DNA of 64,000 bases from a virus, in the IMG/VR virus record IMGVR_UViG_3300042888_001941, positions 62,001-126,000 of that record; one strand, written 5' to 3'. The notes under the pieces are model-generated. The model was not told the origin of the DNA. It was given only the letters and a program-made list of their open reading frames with translations, and searched no databases. Below are positions 10,492-25,798 of this stretch, piece after piece. Positions within the stretch are counted from its first letter, which is position 1; each line of letters opens with the position of its first letter. Made by a program: the position numbers and the translations under genes.

Positions 10492-11154
10492 TTACTTCAT
10501 TACGATTACTGATAATTTTACCTTAGGGCACTTGGCGTTGATGTCCTTAAGTACCTTCAGTTCTTTTTCGTCAACGGTCAACGACCAGCGGACCTTTACC
10601 TGCACCCACTGCTTAACATATTCGCAGTGATAGCTTGCAAGTGGCGGTAGCCATTCACCTGGGTCCTGGTCTGACTTCGAACGGTTCGAGCCTGCGGTGA
10701 CAGCGATGAGCGAGATTGTGTCTCCCATATCGTTTGCGTATACCTCACGCTTTGCCGCGTCCCACTTGTTTGCCCCTGAGTCCCATGCCTCGGCAAGAGG
10801 CACGAAATGATCTACGTCAAGAGCAGAAAAATTAGTAACGTTTACTCCGTCATAAGGAGAAAACCACTTACCTGTGTCTTTTACAATCTTGCATCCTGCG
10901 TCAACCTTTGGCTTTTCTAGCGCCTCTTGAAGAATAACGTCATTGCGTGTGTTGCAACCGTTCTTGTCGAGATCTGACCAGTGCTTGAAGTTACTACGTG
11001 AGTAGTTAGCGCGTACGTCTGGCGCTACCTTAAGGACCTTAATTGCTGCATCTACTGATGCAAATTTTTTAGGCGCGTCTGCTGCTTGAGCATATGTCAT
11101 TGTAGACATAAGTGCTAAAGCAGTCAGCGCGATTGCTGACTTGCTAATTTTCAT
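10492..11154 (-). CDS. Secreted HNH nuclease, GmrSD-C/DUF1524-like
   Basis: A 220-residue protein with a signal peptide (1-24, ending Ala-Gln-Ala). The HNH core contains Asp-Val-Asp-His-Phe-Val-Pro-Leu (His116), then Ser-Asn-Arg-Ser-Lys (Asn157) and Asp-Pro-Gly-Glu-Trp-Leu-Pro-Pro. This matches extracellular actinobacterial HNH nucleases related to the GmrSD C-terminal domain. Cys67, Cys88 and Cys177 could form disulfides. I chose the ATG at 11154, preceded by AGGAAA, because the longer reading would place residues before a perfect signal peptide. It would act outside the cytoplasm, perhaps on DNA released at lysis or entering DNA. That role is inferred. Confidence 0.82.
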   Translation of the reverse strand: MKISKSAIALTALALMSTMTYAQAADAPKKFASVDAAIKVLKVAPDVRANYSRSNFKHWSDLDKNGCNTRNDVILQEALEKPKVDAGCKIVKDTGKWFSPYDGVNVTNFSALDVDHFVPLAEAWDSGANKWDAAKREVYANDMGDTISLIAVTAGSNRSKSDQDPGEWLPPLASYHCEYVKQWVQVKVRWSLTVDEKELKVLKDINAKCPKVKLSVIVMK

Positions 11155-11161
11155 TGTTTTC

Positions 11162-13795
11162 CTATCGCGCGAATCGAGAAGCAACGTTCCAGTCAACTTC
11201 TCCTGACTGAACCGCACGCGGGATCAAAGAGCGACCATGTATATCAGCTCTTGAACCAAGACCGACGGTCTCAAAACCGCGCTCAGCAATTTTACGCTGG
11301 AATGCAATTTGCGTCATCGGACGTTCGCCACGCTCTTCTGACCAAGCGCGATAAATAGAGTACAGATGCTTGACGGGAATTGTTCCGCCTTCCATCTCTT
11401 TTGTCTCCTCATTGATGAAAATACCAAAGCGGTCTTCGTTCTTACGATACATATCCGCGGCTTCCGCAACTGCAGAGCACCAACCCAGCCCATCGCGAGC
11501 GCTAGATCCAAGCAGTTTAATTGCGCCCTCAACTGCCCAAGATAGAACAGCAGGGAGTCCACCTTCAGGGTCAAAGATATATGACTTTAACTCTGGGTCT
11601 GGACTTTCAGGAACCTTGTTAAGTGGGATTGGTCGAATACGACGCCACATTGCATCATCATTGATGATTGGACGGTGGTTTGTAGTAACCCAAAGCTTAG
11701 CTCGTGACTGGAATGTAAATGGTTTTTCACCAGGTGAACGTGCAGAGATTTCAGAAGAGCCTGTAAGCTTCTTAACTGAGTTTTCCTTCATGCGCTCGTT
11801 GTCTGGTAATTCGTCAACCCACACCATACGGCGTCCGCGTAACTCCGCCCAGTGATAAAGATCTGAGCCGTGCGCTTGCCCGTCGCCCTGAGCAAGGATA
11901 GAAGAGTCAAGAGGCCACGCGTATTGCTGAGTACCCATGCACTTAACAAGAGCTTCAACGAGAGTATTCTTACCAGACCCAGGAGGTCCATATACTAAGA
12001 ACATTACGTCATACGTGCGTAAACCTGTAAGTGAGTAACCAGCTGCTTTTTGGATCCACTCTTGTAGTTCTTTATCTCCGCCAGTTGCAAAGTCTAGGAA
12101 TTGCTCCCACTTAACATTGCGAATTCCTGGAGTGTAAGCAACAGGTGCGCGGCGAGTAATGTGCAAATCAGGACGGCCTTTAAGAAGCTCTCCAGTGCGC
12201 AAGTCAATGACACCATTGAGAACACCCATAAGAGTCTCATCTGAATCCCATGTGTCAACTGCGACAAGTACTCGTGGATCTGATGTTGCAGATTCAATTG
12301 ATCCTGCGATGCGGCTGTTAGATTTTGCCTGAAGAGCCCAACGCATAACATCTGCTTGCTTATCAGCATCCTCGTAGTTAACTACCTCTGACGCAATAAT
12401 CGGAGCAAGGCGCTTTGAAAGTTCTTGCATTTCAAGATTTTCTACATCTGGCTTCCAGTATCCGCCATCCCAGTGAAACCAACCAAGACCTGGCGTGTAA
12501 CGAACCGCAGGACCAAACGAGTCAATAAGACGACGGCCATTACCAGTATCTGTAAGTGTACGCTTACCCGGTTCTCCACCGTCCGCCTCAGATAAAGCAT
12601 CAGCATCTTTTGGAACGTTAATATTCGTAGCGCTCATTGCAGACGATGCAGAGTCACCGTCGTTGATTGACTGCTCTACCGCACCGCCAATAGTTCCAGG
12701 TAAACGATATGAATCGCTACTGTGGTCATAATCTTTTGATGACTGAGCTTCATCCTTCTTACGAATAGATTTAGCAATAGTATTTTCGTTTGTCTCCTGT
12801 TGAGACTTTTGTGCCCATTCATTAAGTCCTGGCCACATGCGCTCTGTTTTTGGGTTGTCAATAACAAATTGAATAGCGCGGCGGACGTGCATTAAGAGTC
12901 CGCCTTGACCTTCAAGCTCTAGAGGAGGGCGCACCTTCTCGGCGTTAAAGCGAATCATCATTGTTTCAACAGCTAGGCGGCCAGCCTCAGTGTTGATAGG
13001 AAACTTGTTTGCTAACGCGCATGTCATTGAGTAGATATCAACAGCGCGGGATCCTTCTTCAATTCCTTCTTCGAGTAAGCGCTCTACGTCAATGCGCTCT
13101 CCACCAAAGTCTAGATCTTCAAGAAACGTCCAATCGCCTTCGCCTAATCCTGTAGCAGATTTGCGGCCCTTCTTGCGTAGAGCCTGTAGAAGCTCTTCTG
13201 GCGCTTGTGCAATTTCAACTTCCCAAGGAGCTTTTCCTGGTGCCCACTCGTAACAAACTCCAGAGAAGTGACGTGACGGAGTGATAAGAACATATCCGTT
13301 GTGCTTAATATCAACGCCCGGAAGATTTGCCTTTTTAAGATTTCCAACAAGCGCTTCGTTTTCATCGCACTTATAAAACAAGTGACGGCCACGTAGAACT
13401 TTTCCACCAGCAACTGTGTATTCACCAGTGATTGCTTCTACGGTTGGAGGTAAGAATCCTTCAACTAATGCTTCAAACTTCTCAAAAGAATCAGGACCAC
13501 CTGAGCGTGGGTCAATATCAATTACAAAGAATCCACTGGCTTTGCACATTACGCCAATGTTCATTTGTGCGTCTTTATTCCACCACTGATTTATTGTCTC
13601 TGCATCTGTAGTAGCGTACTTGTTCCACTCTGGCAGCGATGGATGCTTGCCAACATCTTTTGGCTCGACGTGCGCACCACCGCATGTGCACCGCCCACCA
13701 ACGATTCCATAACACGGAAGTATTGACCAGCCATTGCTTGCATACCAGCTTGCCGCAGGACCTAGTCGGCCTTCTGCTGATTCCCACACACTCAT
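11162..13795 (-). CDS. Primase-helicase (Prim-Pol plus D5/P4-type helicase)
   Basis: An 877-residue replication protein. Residues about 5-205 form a bifunctional primase-polymerase domain: a Cys-x-Cys-Gly metal-binding motif near 36-39, Gly-Lys-His-Pro at 49-52, and the catalytic Asp93-x-Asp95. The middle links to a D5_N-like region (about 420-560). A superfamily 3-type helicase follows, with Walker A Gly-Pro-Pro-Gly-Ser-Gly-Lys-Asn-Thr near residue 605, Walker B-like Met-Val-Trp-Val-Asp-Glu-Leu, and the sensor Trp-Val-Thr-Thr-Asn-His. It should unwind the origin and synthesise primers. It heads a leftward unit with the HNH nuclease and endolysin, and is transcribed divergently from the 14025 gene. 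Confidence 0.93.
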   Translation of the reverse strand: MSVWESAEGRLGPAASWYASNGWSILPCYGIVGGRCTCGGAHVEPKDVGKHPSLPEWNKYATTDAETINQWWNKDAQMNIGVMCKASGFFVIDIDPRSGGPDSFEKFEALVEGFLPPTVEAITGEYTVAGGKVLRGRHLFYKCDENEALVGNLKKANLPGVDIKHNGYVLITPSRHFSGVCYEWAPGKAPWEVEIAQAPEELLQALRKKGRKSATGLGEGDWTFLEDLDFGGERIDVERLLEEGIEEGSRAVDIYSMTCALANKFPINTEAGRLAVETMMIRFNAEKVRPPLELEGQGGLLMHVRRAIQFVIDNPKTERMWPGLNEWAQKSQQETNENTIAKSIRKKDEAQSSKDYDHSSDSYRLPGTIGGAVEQSINDGDSASSAMSATNINVPKDADALSEADGGEPGKRTLTDTGNGRRLIDSFGPAVRYTPGLGWFHWDGGYWKPDVENLEMQELSKRLAPIIASEVVNYEDADKQADVMRWALQAKSNSRIAGSIESATSDPRVLVAVDTWDSDETLMGVLNGVIDLRTGELLKGRPDLHITRRAPVAYTPGIRNVKWEQFLDFATGGDKELQEWIQKAAGYSLTGLRTYDVMFLVYGPPGSGKNTLVEALVKCMGTQQYAWPLDSSILAQGDGQAHGSDLYHWAELRGRRMVWVDELPDNERMKENSVKKLTGSSEISARSPGEKPFTFQSRAKLWVTTNHRPIINDDAMWRRIRPIPLNKVPESPDPELKSYIFDPEGGLPAVLSWAVEGAIKLLGSSARDGLGWCSAVAEAADMYRKNEDRFGIFINEETKEMEGGTIPVKHLYSIYRAWSEERGERPMTQIAFQRKIAERGFETVGLGSRADIHGRSLIPRAVQSGEVDWNVASRFAR

Positions 13796-13850
13796 TGGAC
13801 GTCACCTTCTCGCATCTTTACGTCGTTAGCTCCAATCAAAACATTTATAA

Positions 13851-13860
13851 ATACTACAAC
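13851..13860 (-). promoter_or_regulatory. Candidate promoter of the primase operon; intergenic 13796-14024
   Basis: On the minus strand GTTGTAGTAT resembles the TG-TAnnAT promoter elements found elsewhere in the window and would give a leader of about 50 bases. The rest of this 229-base, AT-rich divergent gap holds no gene I can support. Its position next to the helicase makes it a possible replication origin, but I see no clear iterons. Confidence 0.3.
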
Positions 13861-14024
13861 TTTTAGAGAAGTAACATCATATCATTCTTTTAGGAATCTT
13901 GGTATACGGCGACTATAAAGGGTACGTGCCATAGATGTAAACAACCAAACCATAGTCGTTTATTAGCCACTAAATATACAATTAGCCCACGCTAGCTCTA
14001 CCCTTCTTGAAAGGCAATTAACCA

Positions 14025-14408
14025 ATGCAAGGTGTTTTTATGCAGCTAGGAATGATTGCCGCGGGTATCGCAAGCATAACGGCGGTCTTTGGTTTTGCTT
14101 ATGCAATGTATAAAATTGCAAAGCGTATCGAAGCTGCCATCGGCGTCGACGAAGAAGGAAGAACCATCTCTGAGCGTATGGGGAAGGTTGAGTACCAGCT
14201 CTGGGAAAACGGCGGATCTTCAATGAAGGACCAGATGAACGAAACCGCAGAGCTAGCAAAGAAGACAGCTGTCGAAGTTGGGTTCATAAAGCAGGTAATG
14301 CTTCACCTCGTAGAGCTCCCAGACTTATCCTACGTGAAGGAAAGCGCTCAAGAAGAAAAAGCAGTAGCAAAGCGCGGCAGTAAAAAAGCAAAAAATCCAG
14401 CGCAGTAG
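14025..14408 (+). CDS. Single-span membrane protein, DUF2746-like holin candidate
   Basis: A 127-residue protein with one hydrophobic segment (about 7-30, ending Met-Tyr-Lys-Ile-Ala-Lys-Arg). A soluble, charged region follows with Glu-Arg-Met-Gly-Lys-Val-Glu-Tyr-Gln-Leu-Trp-Glu-Asn-Gly-Gly, a pattern seen in DUF2746-type actinophage proteins. The C-terminus is Lys/Ala-rich. Proteins of this layout near lysis or replication genes are often proposed as holins. Here the endolysin lies in the opposite operon, so this is tentative. The start may be 14025 or the internal ATG at 14040, which has AAGG upstream. Confidence 0.65.
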   Translation: MQGVFMQLGMIAAGIASITAVFGFAYAMYKIAKRIEAAIGVDEEGRTISERMGKVEYQLWENGGSSMKDQMNETAELAKKTAVEVGFIKQVMLHLVELPDLSYVKESAQEEKAVAKRGSKKAKNPAQ

Positions 14409-14459
14409 AAGCAGTTTTAATCTTGTGCCTAAGTGTTAATGGCGCAGTAAAGTAGCGCT

Positions 14460-14477
14460 AACCTTGCCAACAAGGTT
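14460..14477. repeat. Perfect 7-bp hairpin
   Basis: AACCTTG-CCAA-CAAGGTT forms a 7-bp stem with a four-base loop, downstream of the membrane-protein gene. No T-run follows, so it is at best a weak terminator or a protein site. Confidence 0.4.
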
Positions 14478-14534
14478 GTAATAAAAGATTCTAAAACTCA
14501 TGCCTAAAGTGTGTACTACTCTGGAAATTCAGGT

Positions 14535-14561
14535 TATAGTTTTCCTTGTTAACAACTAGTT
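14535..14561 (+). promoter_or_regulatory. Candidate -10 and overlapping palindromes
   Basis: TATAGT (14535-14540) is followed by the palindromes TTGTTAACAA (14546-14555) and AACTAGTT (14554-14561), which would overlap the transcription start of the helix-turn-helix gene. This layout suits autoregulation by that gene product. Confidence 0.35.
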
Positions 14562-14575
14562 GCGGGGAGACGGAA

Positions 14576-14860
14576 TTGTCACTAGTCAAAAGACTGGATG
14601 AGGCTGCGAGTAAAAGCCGCCCAGGTTTAGCATGTAGGTTAGGCTCAATCCTTCGTGGCAGTGATATGTCTGACGAAGAAAAGACATATCTACAAAAGGT
14701 TTTAGAGACTCCAGCTGATGACCCAGCACGCATTCCAACAACTGCTATTACTCAAGCTCTTCATCAAGAAGGCTATCAAATCGGAGTTGCCGCAGTAAAT
14801 CGTCACCGCAGGCGCGAATGTCGCTGCTACGGAATGAGTCCAAAGTATCTGGAGGACTAG
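14576..14860 (+). CDS. Helix-turn-helix DNA-binding protein
   Basis: A 94-residue protein. Residues about 45-85 look like a winged or simple helix-turn-helix (Thr-Thr-Ala-Ile-Thr-Gln-Ala-Leu, Gly-Tyr-Gln-Ile-Gly, Val-Asn-Arg-His-Arg), followed by an Arg/Cys-rich tail (Arg-Arg-Arg-Glu-Cys-Arg-Cys). Similar small proteins in actinophages are annotated as DNA-binding proteins or small terminase subunits; I cannot choose between them. I picked the TTG at 14576 because GGGGAGA lies just upstream. The next gene starts five bases after the stop, so they form an operon. Confidence 0.65.
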   Translation: MSLVKRLDEAASKSRPGLACRLGSILRGSDMSDEEKTYLQKVLETPADDPARIPTTAITQALHQEGYQIGVAAVNRHRRRECRCYGMSPKYLED

Positions 14861-14864
14861 CCGC

Positions 14865-16082
14865 GTGGCATTCTCCGAAAATCTTGATAAACTGCTTTCA
14901 GCTCCAACATCTTCCTTTGCTCGTCGAATACGTCCCACGTACCCTACAGGATGGGAACCAGGCGTCCTTAGAGACAAAGACGGTGAGATTACCGTCACAA
15001 CTAATTTAGTCCCTAAGATTGACGATGAAGACTCCTGGAAGGCGGCTGTAGAGAGCTTAGGCGTATCAGTCCCAGAAGGTTGGGTTATTCGTTTATACGA
15101 AGCTCGATACGACCCAGCCGCATGGCACCGCGATGAAGAAGGCGGTGAGGCGGTAACTCGCCCAGCGTGGCGCTACAGATTCAAGGTCGAGCCAGCATCA
15201 GCATCTGCGATTAACTTTGACGATTTATTAGATTTAGTATCAAAGCATAAAGCGCACAAAACTTCAAACGAAAATATTGGAACAAAGCAGTGGATCCTAG
15301 CAACAGGTGACTGGCAGCTTGGAAAGATAGATGGCGACGGAGTAGAGGGCACCGTAAAGCGTATCCTAGAGTCTACCGACCGCTCAATTGAACGCATTAA
15401 AGAATTAAAACGTCTAAAGAAGTGGCCAGGAAGCGCAGTACTTATACTTACAGGCGACTGCGTTGAAGGTTTCGTATCTCAAGGTGGCGGAAATACATGG
15501 CGCACCAATCTTACGATGACAGAGCAAGTTCGCCTATATCGCCGTCTAGTCTTTGAGATAGTTACACGCCTTGCGGCTGAAACTGACAACTTAATGGTAG
15601 TTGCAGTTCCAGGTAACCACGGCGAGACTGTTCGCCTTATGGGTAAAATGGCAACTCGCATGGACGACTCATGGGACATCGACGCGGTTATTGCCGTGGC
15701 GGAAACTCTTGAGCAAAATAAGGCAGCCTATGGCCACGTCCGCTTTGTCACACCCGCAAAGGATGAAGGGACAATAGTTCTTGACCTAGGTGGAACTATC
15801 ACCGCGATTGCTCATGGACATCAAGTCAAGGGCGGAAATGTTCCCAAGTGGGTAGCAGAGCACGCTAAGAATATGGCACCTGTTGGAGACGCTCACCTCA
15901 TAGTGACTGGTCACCATCATCATTTGCACATTCAAGCTATGGGACCTCGCACCTGGATTCAAGTTCCAGCAATGGAATCAGAGTCAACGTGGTGGCGTGA
16001 AAAGACTGGAGAGGTATCTCCTCCAGGAATGGTCAGCGTTCTCGTAGGTGATAAGATATGGTCAGAGCTAGCGGTATTGTAG
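14865..16082 (+). CDS. Calcineurin-like metallophosphoesterase
   Basis: A 405-residue enzyme with an N-terminal region of about 140 residues and a metallophosphoesterase core. The signatures are in order: Gly-Asp-Trp-Gln-Leu-Gly, Gly-Asp-Cys-Val-Glu-Gly, Val-Pro-Gly-Asn-His-Gly-Glu, Ala-His-Gly-His and Gly-His-His-His-His. They supply the two-metal site of the family, which hydrolyses phosphodi- or monoesters. A homologous phage family is common in actinophages; its substrate is unknown, possibly nucleic acid. The GTG start has GGAGGA eight bases upstream. It is in an operon with the helix-turn-helix gene. Confidence 0.85.
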   Translation: MAFSENLDKLLSAPTSSFARRIRPTYPTGWEPGVLRDKDGEITVTTNLVPKIDDEDSWKAAVESLGVSVPEGWVIRLYEARYDPAAWHRDEEGGEAVTRPAWRYRFKVEPASASAINFDDLLDLVSKHKAHKTSNENIGTKQWILATGDWQLGKIDGDGVEGTVKRILESTDRSIERIKELKRLKKWPGSAVLILTGDCVEGFVSQGGGNTWRTNLTMTEQVRLYRRLVFEIVTRLAAETDNLMVVAVPGNHGETVRLMGKMATRMDDSWDIDAVIAVAETLEQNKAAYGHVRFVTPAKDEGTIVLDLGGTITAIAHGHQVKGGNVPKWVAEHAKNMAPVGDAHLIVTGHHHHLHIQAMGPRTWIQVPAMESESTWWREKTGEVSPPGMVSVLVGDKIWSELAVL

Positions 16083-16124
16083 GAAAACGCGCTCTATTTC
16101 ATTAACGTACATTCAACAAAGGCA

Positions 16125-16130
16125 TAAAAT
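16125..16130 (+). promoter_or_regulatory. Candidate -10 before the second collagen-like fibre
   Basis: TAAAAT lies in the 125-base gap between the phosphoesterase and the fibre gene. No convincing -35 is visible. The gap holds nothing else that I recognise. Confidence 0.25.
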
Positions 16131-16192
16131 GTAACTAGTATTCGCCTGCTTGCTTGCTACCGCTTTATAGAAGTAGACGCGTAGCGTAGTAA

Positions 16193-19384
<3,192 letters not shown>

Positions 19385-19427
19385 TTTAAGCGCAGTTTAT
19401 ACCTCTATCACCTTCTTCTGGTTAATA

Positions 19428-19433
19428 TAGAAT
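19428..19433 (+). promoter_or_regulatory. Candidate -10 before the third collagen-like fibre
   Basis: TAGAAT within TATAGAAT lies 42 bases before the ATG at 19475, suggesting that each long fibre is its own transcription unit. Confidence 0.35.
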
Positions 19434-19474
19434 AGCGCTTGGGAATCTCTCCCACTCGAGTGAAATGAGACTAC

Positions 19475-21643
<2,169 letters not shown>

Positions 21644-21660
21644 ACCCCTTCTTAACGGGA

Positions 21661-21698
21661 AACGCCCGCCTTCTTCGGAAGAGCGGGCGTTTTCTTTT
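21661..21698 (+). terminator. Rho-independent terminator
   Basis: AACGCCCGC (21661-21669) pairs with GCGGGCGTT (21683-21691), followed by a T-rich tract. It lies just after the third long fibre gene. Confidence 0.9.
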
Positions 21699-21716
21699 AA
21701 GATAAAAAGCTGGATT

Positions 21717-21729
21717 TATAGTATAGTAT
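21717..21729 (+). promoter_or_regulatory. Candidate -10 cluster before the fourth collagen-like fibre
   Basis: Two overlapping -10-like hexamers (TATAGT at 21717 and TAGTAT at 21724) lie 31-44 bases before the ATG at 21761, directly after a terminator. A new transcription unit is therefore likely. Confidence 0.4.
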
Positions 21730-21760
21730 CCCCTAGTGTCGCGCTAGATGAGAGAGACCC

Positions 21761-23206
<1,446 letters not shown>

Positions 23207-23242
23207 AATAAAATACATAACAAAGGAAAGGCGTAGTAACTA

Positions 23243-23560
23243 ATGGCTACAACTTCAAAGGTTCTTTTTCGTGGAGCGGCGACAACTAACACCGCGACTA
23301 CGTTGTACACTGTCCCTACGACAAGCACAACAACGGTCGTCACTAGCATCATTGTGACAAACACCGCAGCGTCCGGCGCAACATACACACTTGCGATTGA
23401 CGGCGTTGCTATTGCAACAACCGTTTCTATCGCCGCAAATGATACTGTCATCATGGATCTTAAGCAGGTCATTCCTGCAAACGCAACACCAAAGATTGTC
23501 ACCGGTGGAGCATCTGCAACAACAGTCAACTTCCACATTTCAGGAGTTGAAATAGTCTAA
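23243..23560 (+). CDS. Small beta-rich tail/fibre-associated protein
   Basis: A 105-residue, Thr/Val/Ala-rich protein (Ala-Thr-Thr-Leu-Tyr-Thr-Val-Pro, then Ile-Ile-Val-Thr-Asn-Thr). It shares its layout with the 109-residue product at 27929, including a Tyr-Thr-Val-Pro start strand, Ala-Ala-Asn-Asp-Thr and a Phe/Ile-Ser-Gly/Ser-Glu end. Such proteins are common next to fibre genes and probably bind at the fibre or baseplate junction; this is inferred. It opens cassette 1, has AAAGGAAAGG upstream, and its stop overlaps the next ATG by one base. Confidence 0.65.
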   Translation: MATTSKVLFRGAATTNTATTLYTVPTTSTTTVVTSIIVTNTAASGATYTLAIDGVAIATTVSIAANDTVIMDLKQVIPANATPKIVTGGASATTVNFHISGVEIV

Positions 23561-24435
23561 TGTCCATTCAACGTCTCTCGAACTCGGGACAGAGTGGATT
23601 TCGCTATAAGTCTCTTATAGCTGGGATCACGCCTGTTGCGTCGGTGCCTACGGTTGGCACTGCCACCGCACTCACCTTCAGCACCGCGTCTGTTACGTTC
23701 ACAGCGCCTGGTGCCTACGCTGGAGCGACGTACACCGCAACATCAAGCCCAGGCGGCCTCACTGGGACAAGCGCGTCTTCACCTATTACCGTTTCAGGAC
23801 TTTCAGAAAACACCGCGTATACCTTTACTGTCACCGCGACGAACGCTACTGGAACTTCAGGAGCAAGCGCTGCATCAAACTCAATTACTACACCTTCTGC
23901 ATTTACACCTGAGAGTGGATACGACTCGTTGGCTACTGTAACGTTGTCTTCGTCAGCGTCATCAGTTACTTTTTCTGGTATTCCTAGTGGGTATAAACAT
24001 CTTCAAATTCGTGGAATTATCAAAGACGTTACAACTGGGGCAGCGGATTACGATGCGCTAAGAATTCAATACAATGGCGATACAGCCACAAACTATTCTT
24101 GGCATTATCTTAAAGGCGAAGGCGTAGGTTCTGGCGGAGTTGGACAAGCATCTAGTTCATCTTACTTATGGAGCGGCACAGTAATACGTTCTGGAACTGG
24201 TCAGACTTCTGCATTTTCTACTTCAGTAATTGATATTTTGGATTATGCAAATACATCAAAATACAAAACTCAACGTTGGCTAAATGGTACAGAATTCAAT
24301 GCTCTTTACCCTTGGGTAGGGCTTGGATCTGGATTGTGGCAATCAACCTCCGCAATTACTTCTATTAAAATGTATATGGATACAGGTGTTAATTTTGCTG
24401 AGTATTCACAATTTGCACTTTACGGGGTGAAATAA
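23560..24435 (+). CDS. Fibre tip protein: Fn3-like plus cassette beta domain
   Basis: A 291-residue protein. The N-terminal 30 residues (Arg-Leu-Ser start) resemble those of the genes at 28271 and 31695. Residues about 35-120 form a fibronectin-III-like domain (Leu-Ser-Glu-Asn-Thr-Ala-Tyr-Thr-Phe-Thr-Val-Thr-Ala). Residues 125-291 form the cassette beta domain: Ser-Val-Thr-Phe-Ser-Gly-Ile-Pro, Ile-Leu-Asp-Tyr-Ala-Asn-Thr-Ser, Ser-Ala-Ile-Thr-Ser, and a Leu-Tyr-Gly-Val-Lys end. Unlike the following genes it lacks a glycine-rich part. Likely a virion surface protein; receptor binding is inferred. Confidence 0.7.
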   Translation: MSIQRLSNSGQSGFRYKSLIAGITPVASVPTVGTATALTFSTASVTFTAPGAYAGATYTATSSPGGLTGTSASSPITVSGLSENTAYTFTVTATNATGTSGASAASNSITTPSAFTPESGYDSLATVTLSSSASSVTFSGIPSGYKHLQIRGIIKDVTTGAADYDALRIQYNGDTATNYSWHYLKGEGVGSGGVGQASSSSYLWSGTVIRSGTGQTSAFSTSVIDILDYANTSKYKTQRWLNGTEFNALYPWVGLGSGLWQSTSAITSIKMYMDTGVNFAEYSQFALYGVK

Positions 24436-24436
24436 T

Positions 24437-25789
24437 ATGCCAACAAATACACATGTCGCACTTGATAAAGTAACAGTAGGAAGCGCTACTAACACAATTA
24501 CTTTTACTTCAATTCCACAGGGATATACAGACCTTGTAATGGTTGGTAGTGTTATACCTAGTGGAAGTGGATTGTCTCCACAAAGCCGAATAAATTCTGA
24601 TAGTGGAAATAACTATTCAAGAACGGTTTTGGCTGGCAATGGTTCATCTGCTAGCAGCTCACGTGGAAGCAATAATTCTAGTTTTTATTGGTATGAAAAT
24701 AACAGTCCTGCAACTGGTTCACCAACTCCATACATTATTCAATTTATGAATTATTCAAACACTTCAACATATAAAACAATTTTAGGTAGATATGGTGGAG
24801 CAGGAGTTGAAACAGTAACAAATGTAAACTTATATCGTTCTACTTCTGCAATCACTTCTTTTACTTTTTTTACAAGCGCATCAACTTTTGACGTCGGCTC
24901 CACCTTCTCGTTGTATGGCATCAAAGCACAGGTAACCCCTGGTACTGCTAAAGCAACTGGCGGAACTATTACCTACGACAACTTTGGTAGAGTCATACAT
25001 ACATTTACTTCAACAGGAACATTTACGCCTAGTGAAGCATTAACTAATGTTGAATATCTTGTTATTGCAGGTGGAGGCGGTGGTGGTTACTCAGGCGCAG
25101 GAGGTGGAGGCGCTGGTGGATACCTAACTTCAGCAAGTGGTGAAATATCAGGTGGTGGACAACCTACTCAAAGTCCTTTGTCGTTATCTGCGGCTGCATA
25201 TACAGTACAAGTAGGTGCTGGCGGTGCAGGTGCAAATGGTTCAAATTCAGCCGCTCGCGGTAGTGCTGGAGTCAATTCATTTATATCAGGTACAGGCATT
25301 ACTACAATTACAGCCACAGGTGGCGGTGGTGGCGGCTCTCGCAATGGTGATGAACTTAGCGGCGGTGCAGGAGGTTCAAGCGGTGGTGGTACGCGAAGTG
25401 GAGGTGCGGCAGGAACTCCTACTTCATCACCAATCCAAGGTTATTCAGGTCAAGGCGGTTTAAGCACTCCACCAGGCGGCGGCGGTGGCGGCGCGGGCGA
25501 ACTTGGTGGTACAGATGGTCAAGGCGATGGCGGTGATGGACTTACATCATCTATTAGCGGTTCAGCCGTAGTCAGAGGTGGTGGCGGCGGTGGTGGTGGT
25601 GGCGATGGTAGCCGCGTAACTGCTGGAGGAACTGGCGGTGGAGGTGCCGGTGGTTACAGCACAACTTCCGCTTCGGTTGCTGGAACTGCTAATACAGGTG
25701 GAGGCGGCGGTGGTGGCTCCAATGAAACTATTTACGTAAATGGCGCATCTGGCGGTTCAGGTATTGTCATCATTAGGTATCAAGGTTAA
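24437..25789 (+). CDS. Adhesin: cassette beta domain plus glycine-rich domain
   Basis: A 450-residue protein. Residues 1-165 form the cassette beta domain (Ile-Pro-Gln-Gly-Tyr-Thr-Asp-Leu, Met-Asn-Tyr-Ser-Asn-Thr-Ser, Ser-Thr-Ser-Ala-Ile-Thr-Ser, Ser-Leu-Tyr-Gly-Ile-Lys). A hinge (Lys-Ala-Thr-Gly-Gly, then His-Thr-Phe-Thr-Ser-Thr-Gly-Thr-Phe) follows at about 175-200. A glycine-rich domain fills 205-440 and ends Gly-Ser-Gly-Ile-Val-Ile-Ile-Arg-Tyr. The glycine-rich part resembles polyglycine-II adhesin domains. It is closely spaced within cassette 1. A receptor-binding role is inferred from architecture and locus. Confidence 0.75.
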   Translation: MPTNTHVALDKVTVGSATNTITFTSIPQGYTDLVMVGSVIPSGSGLSPQSRINSDSGNNYSRTVLAGNGSSASSSRGSNNSSFYWYENNSPATGSPTPYIIQFMNYSNTSTYKTILGRYGGAGVETVTNVNLYRSTSAITSFTFFTSASTFDVGSTFSLYGIKAQVTPGTAKATGGTITYDNFGRVIHTFTSTGTFTPSEALTNVEYLVIAGGGGGGYSGAGGGGAGGYLTSASGEISGGGQPTQSPLSLSAAAYTVQVGAGGAGANGSNSAARGSAGVNSFISGTGITTITATGGGGGGSRNGDELSGGAGGSSGGGTRSGGAAGTPTSSPIQGYSGQGGLSTPPGGGGGGAGELGGTDGQGDGGDGLTSSISGSAVVRGGGGGGGGGDGSRVTAGGTGGGGAGGYSTTSASVAGTANTGGGGGGGSNETIYVNGASGGSGIVIIRYQG

Positions 25790-25798
25790 GGAGATCTA

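Noticed and set aside
13796-14024. Replication origin in the divergent gap
   Set aside because: AT-rich and next to the helicase, but no iterons or recognisable initiator sites are visible.
14460-14477. Hairpin as a terminator for the membrane-protein gene
   Set aside because: The 7-bp stem is not followed by a T-run; kept only as a repeat.
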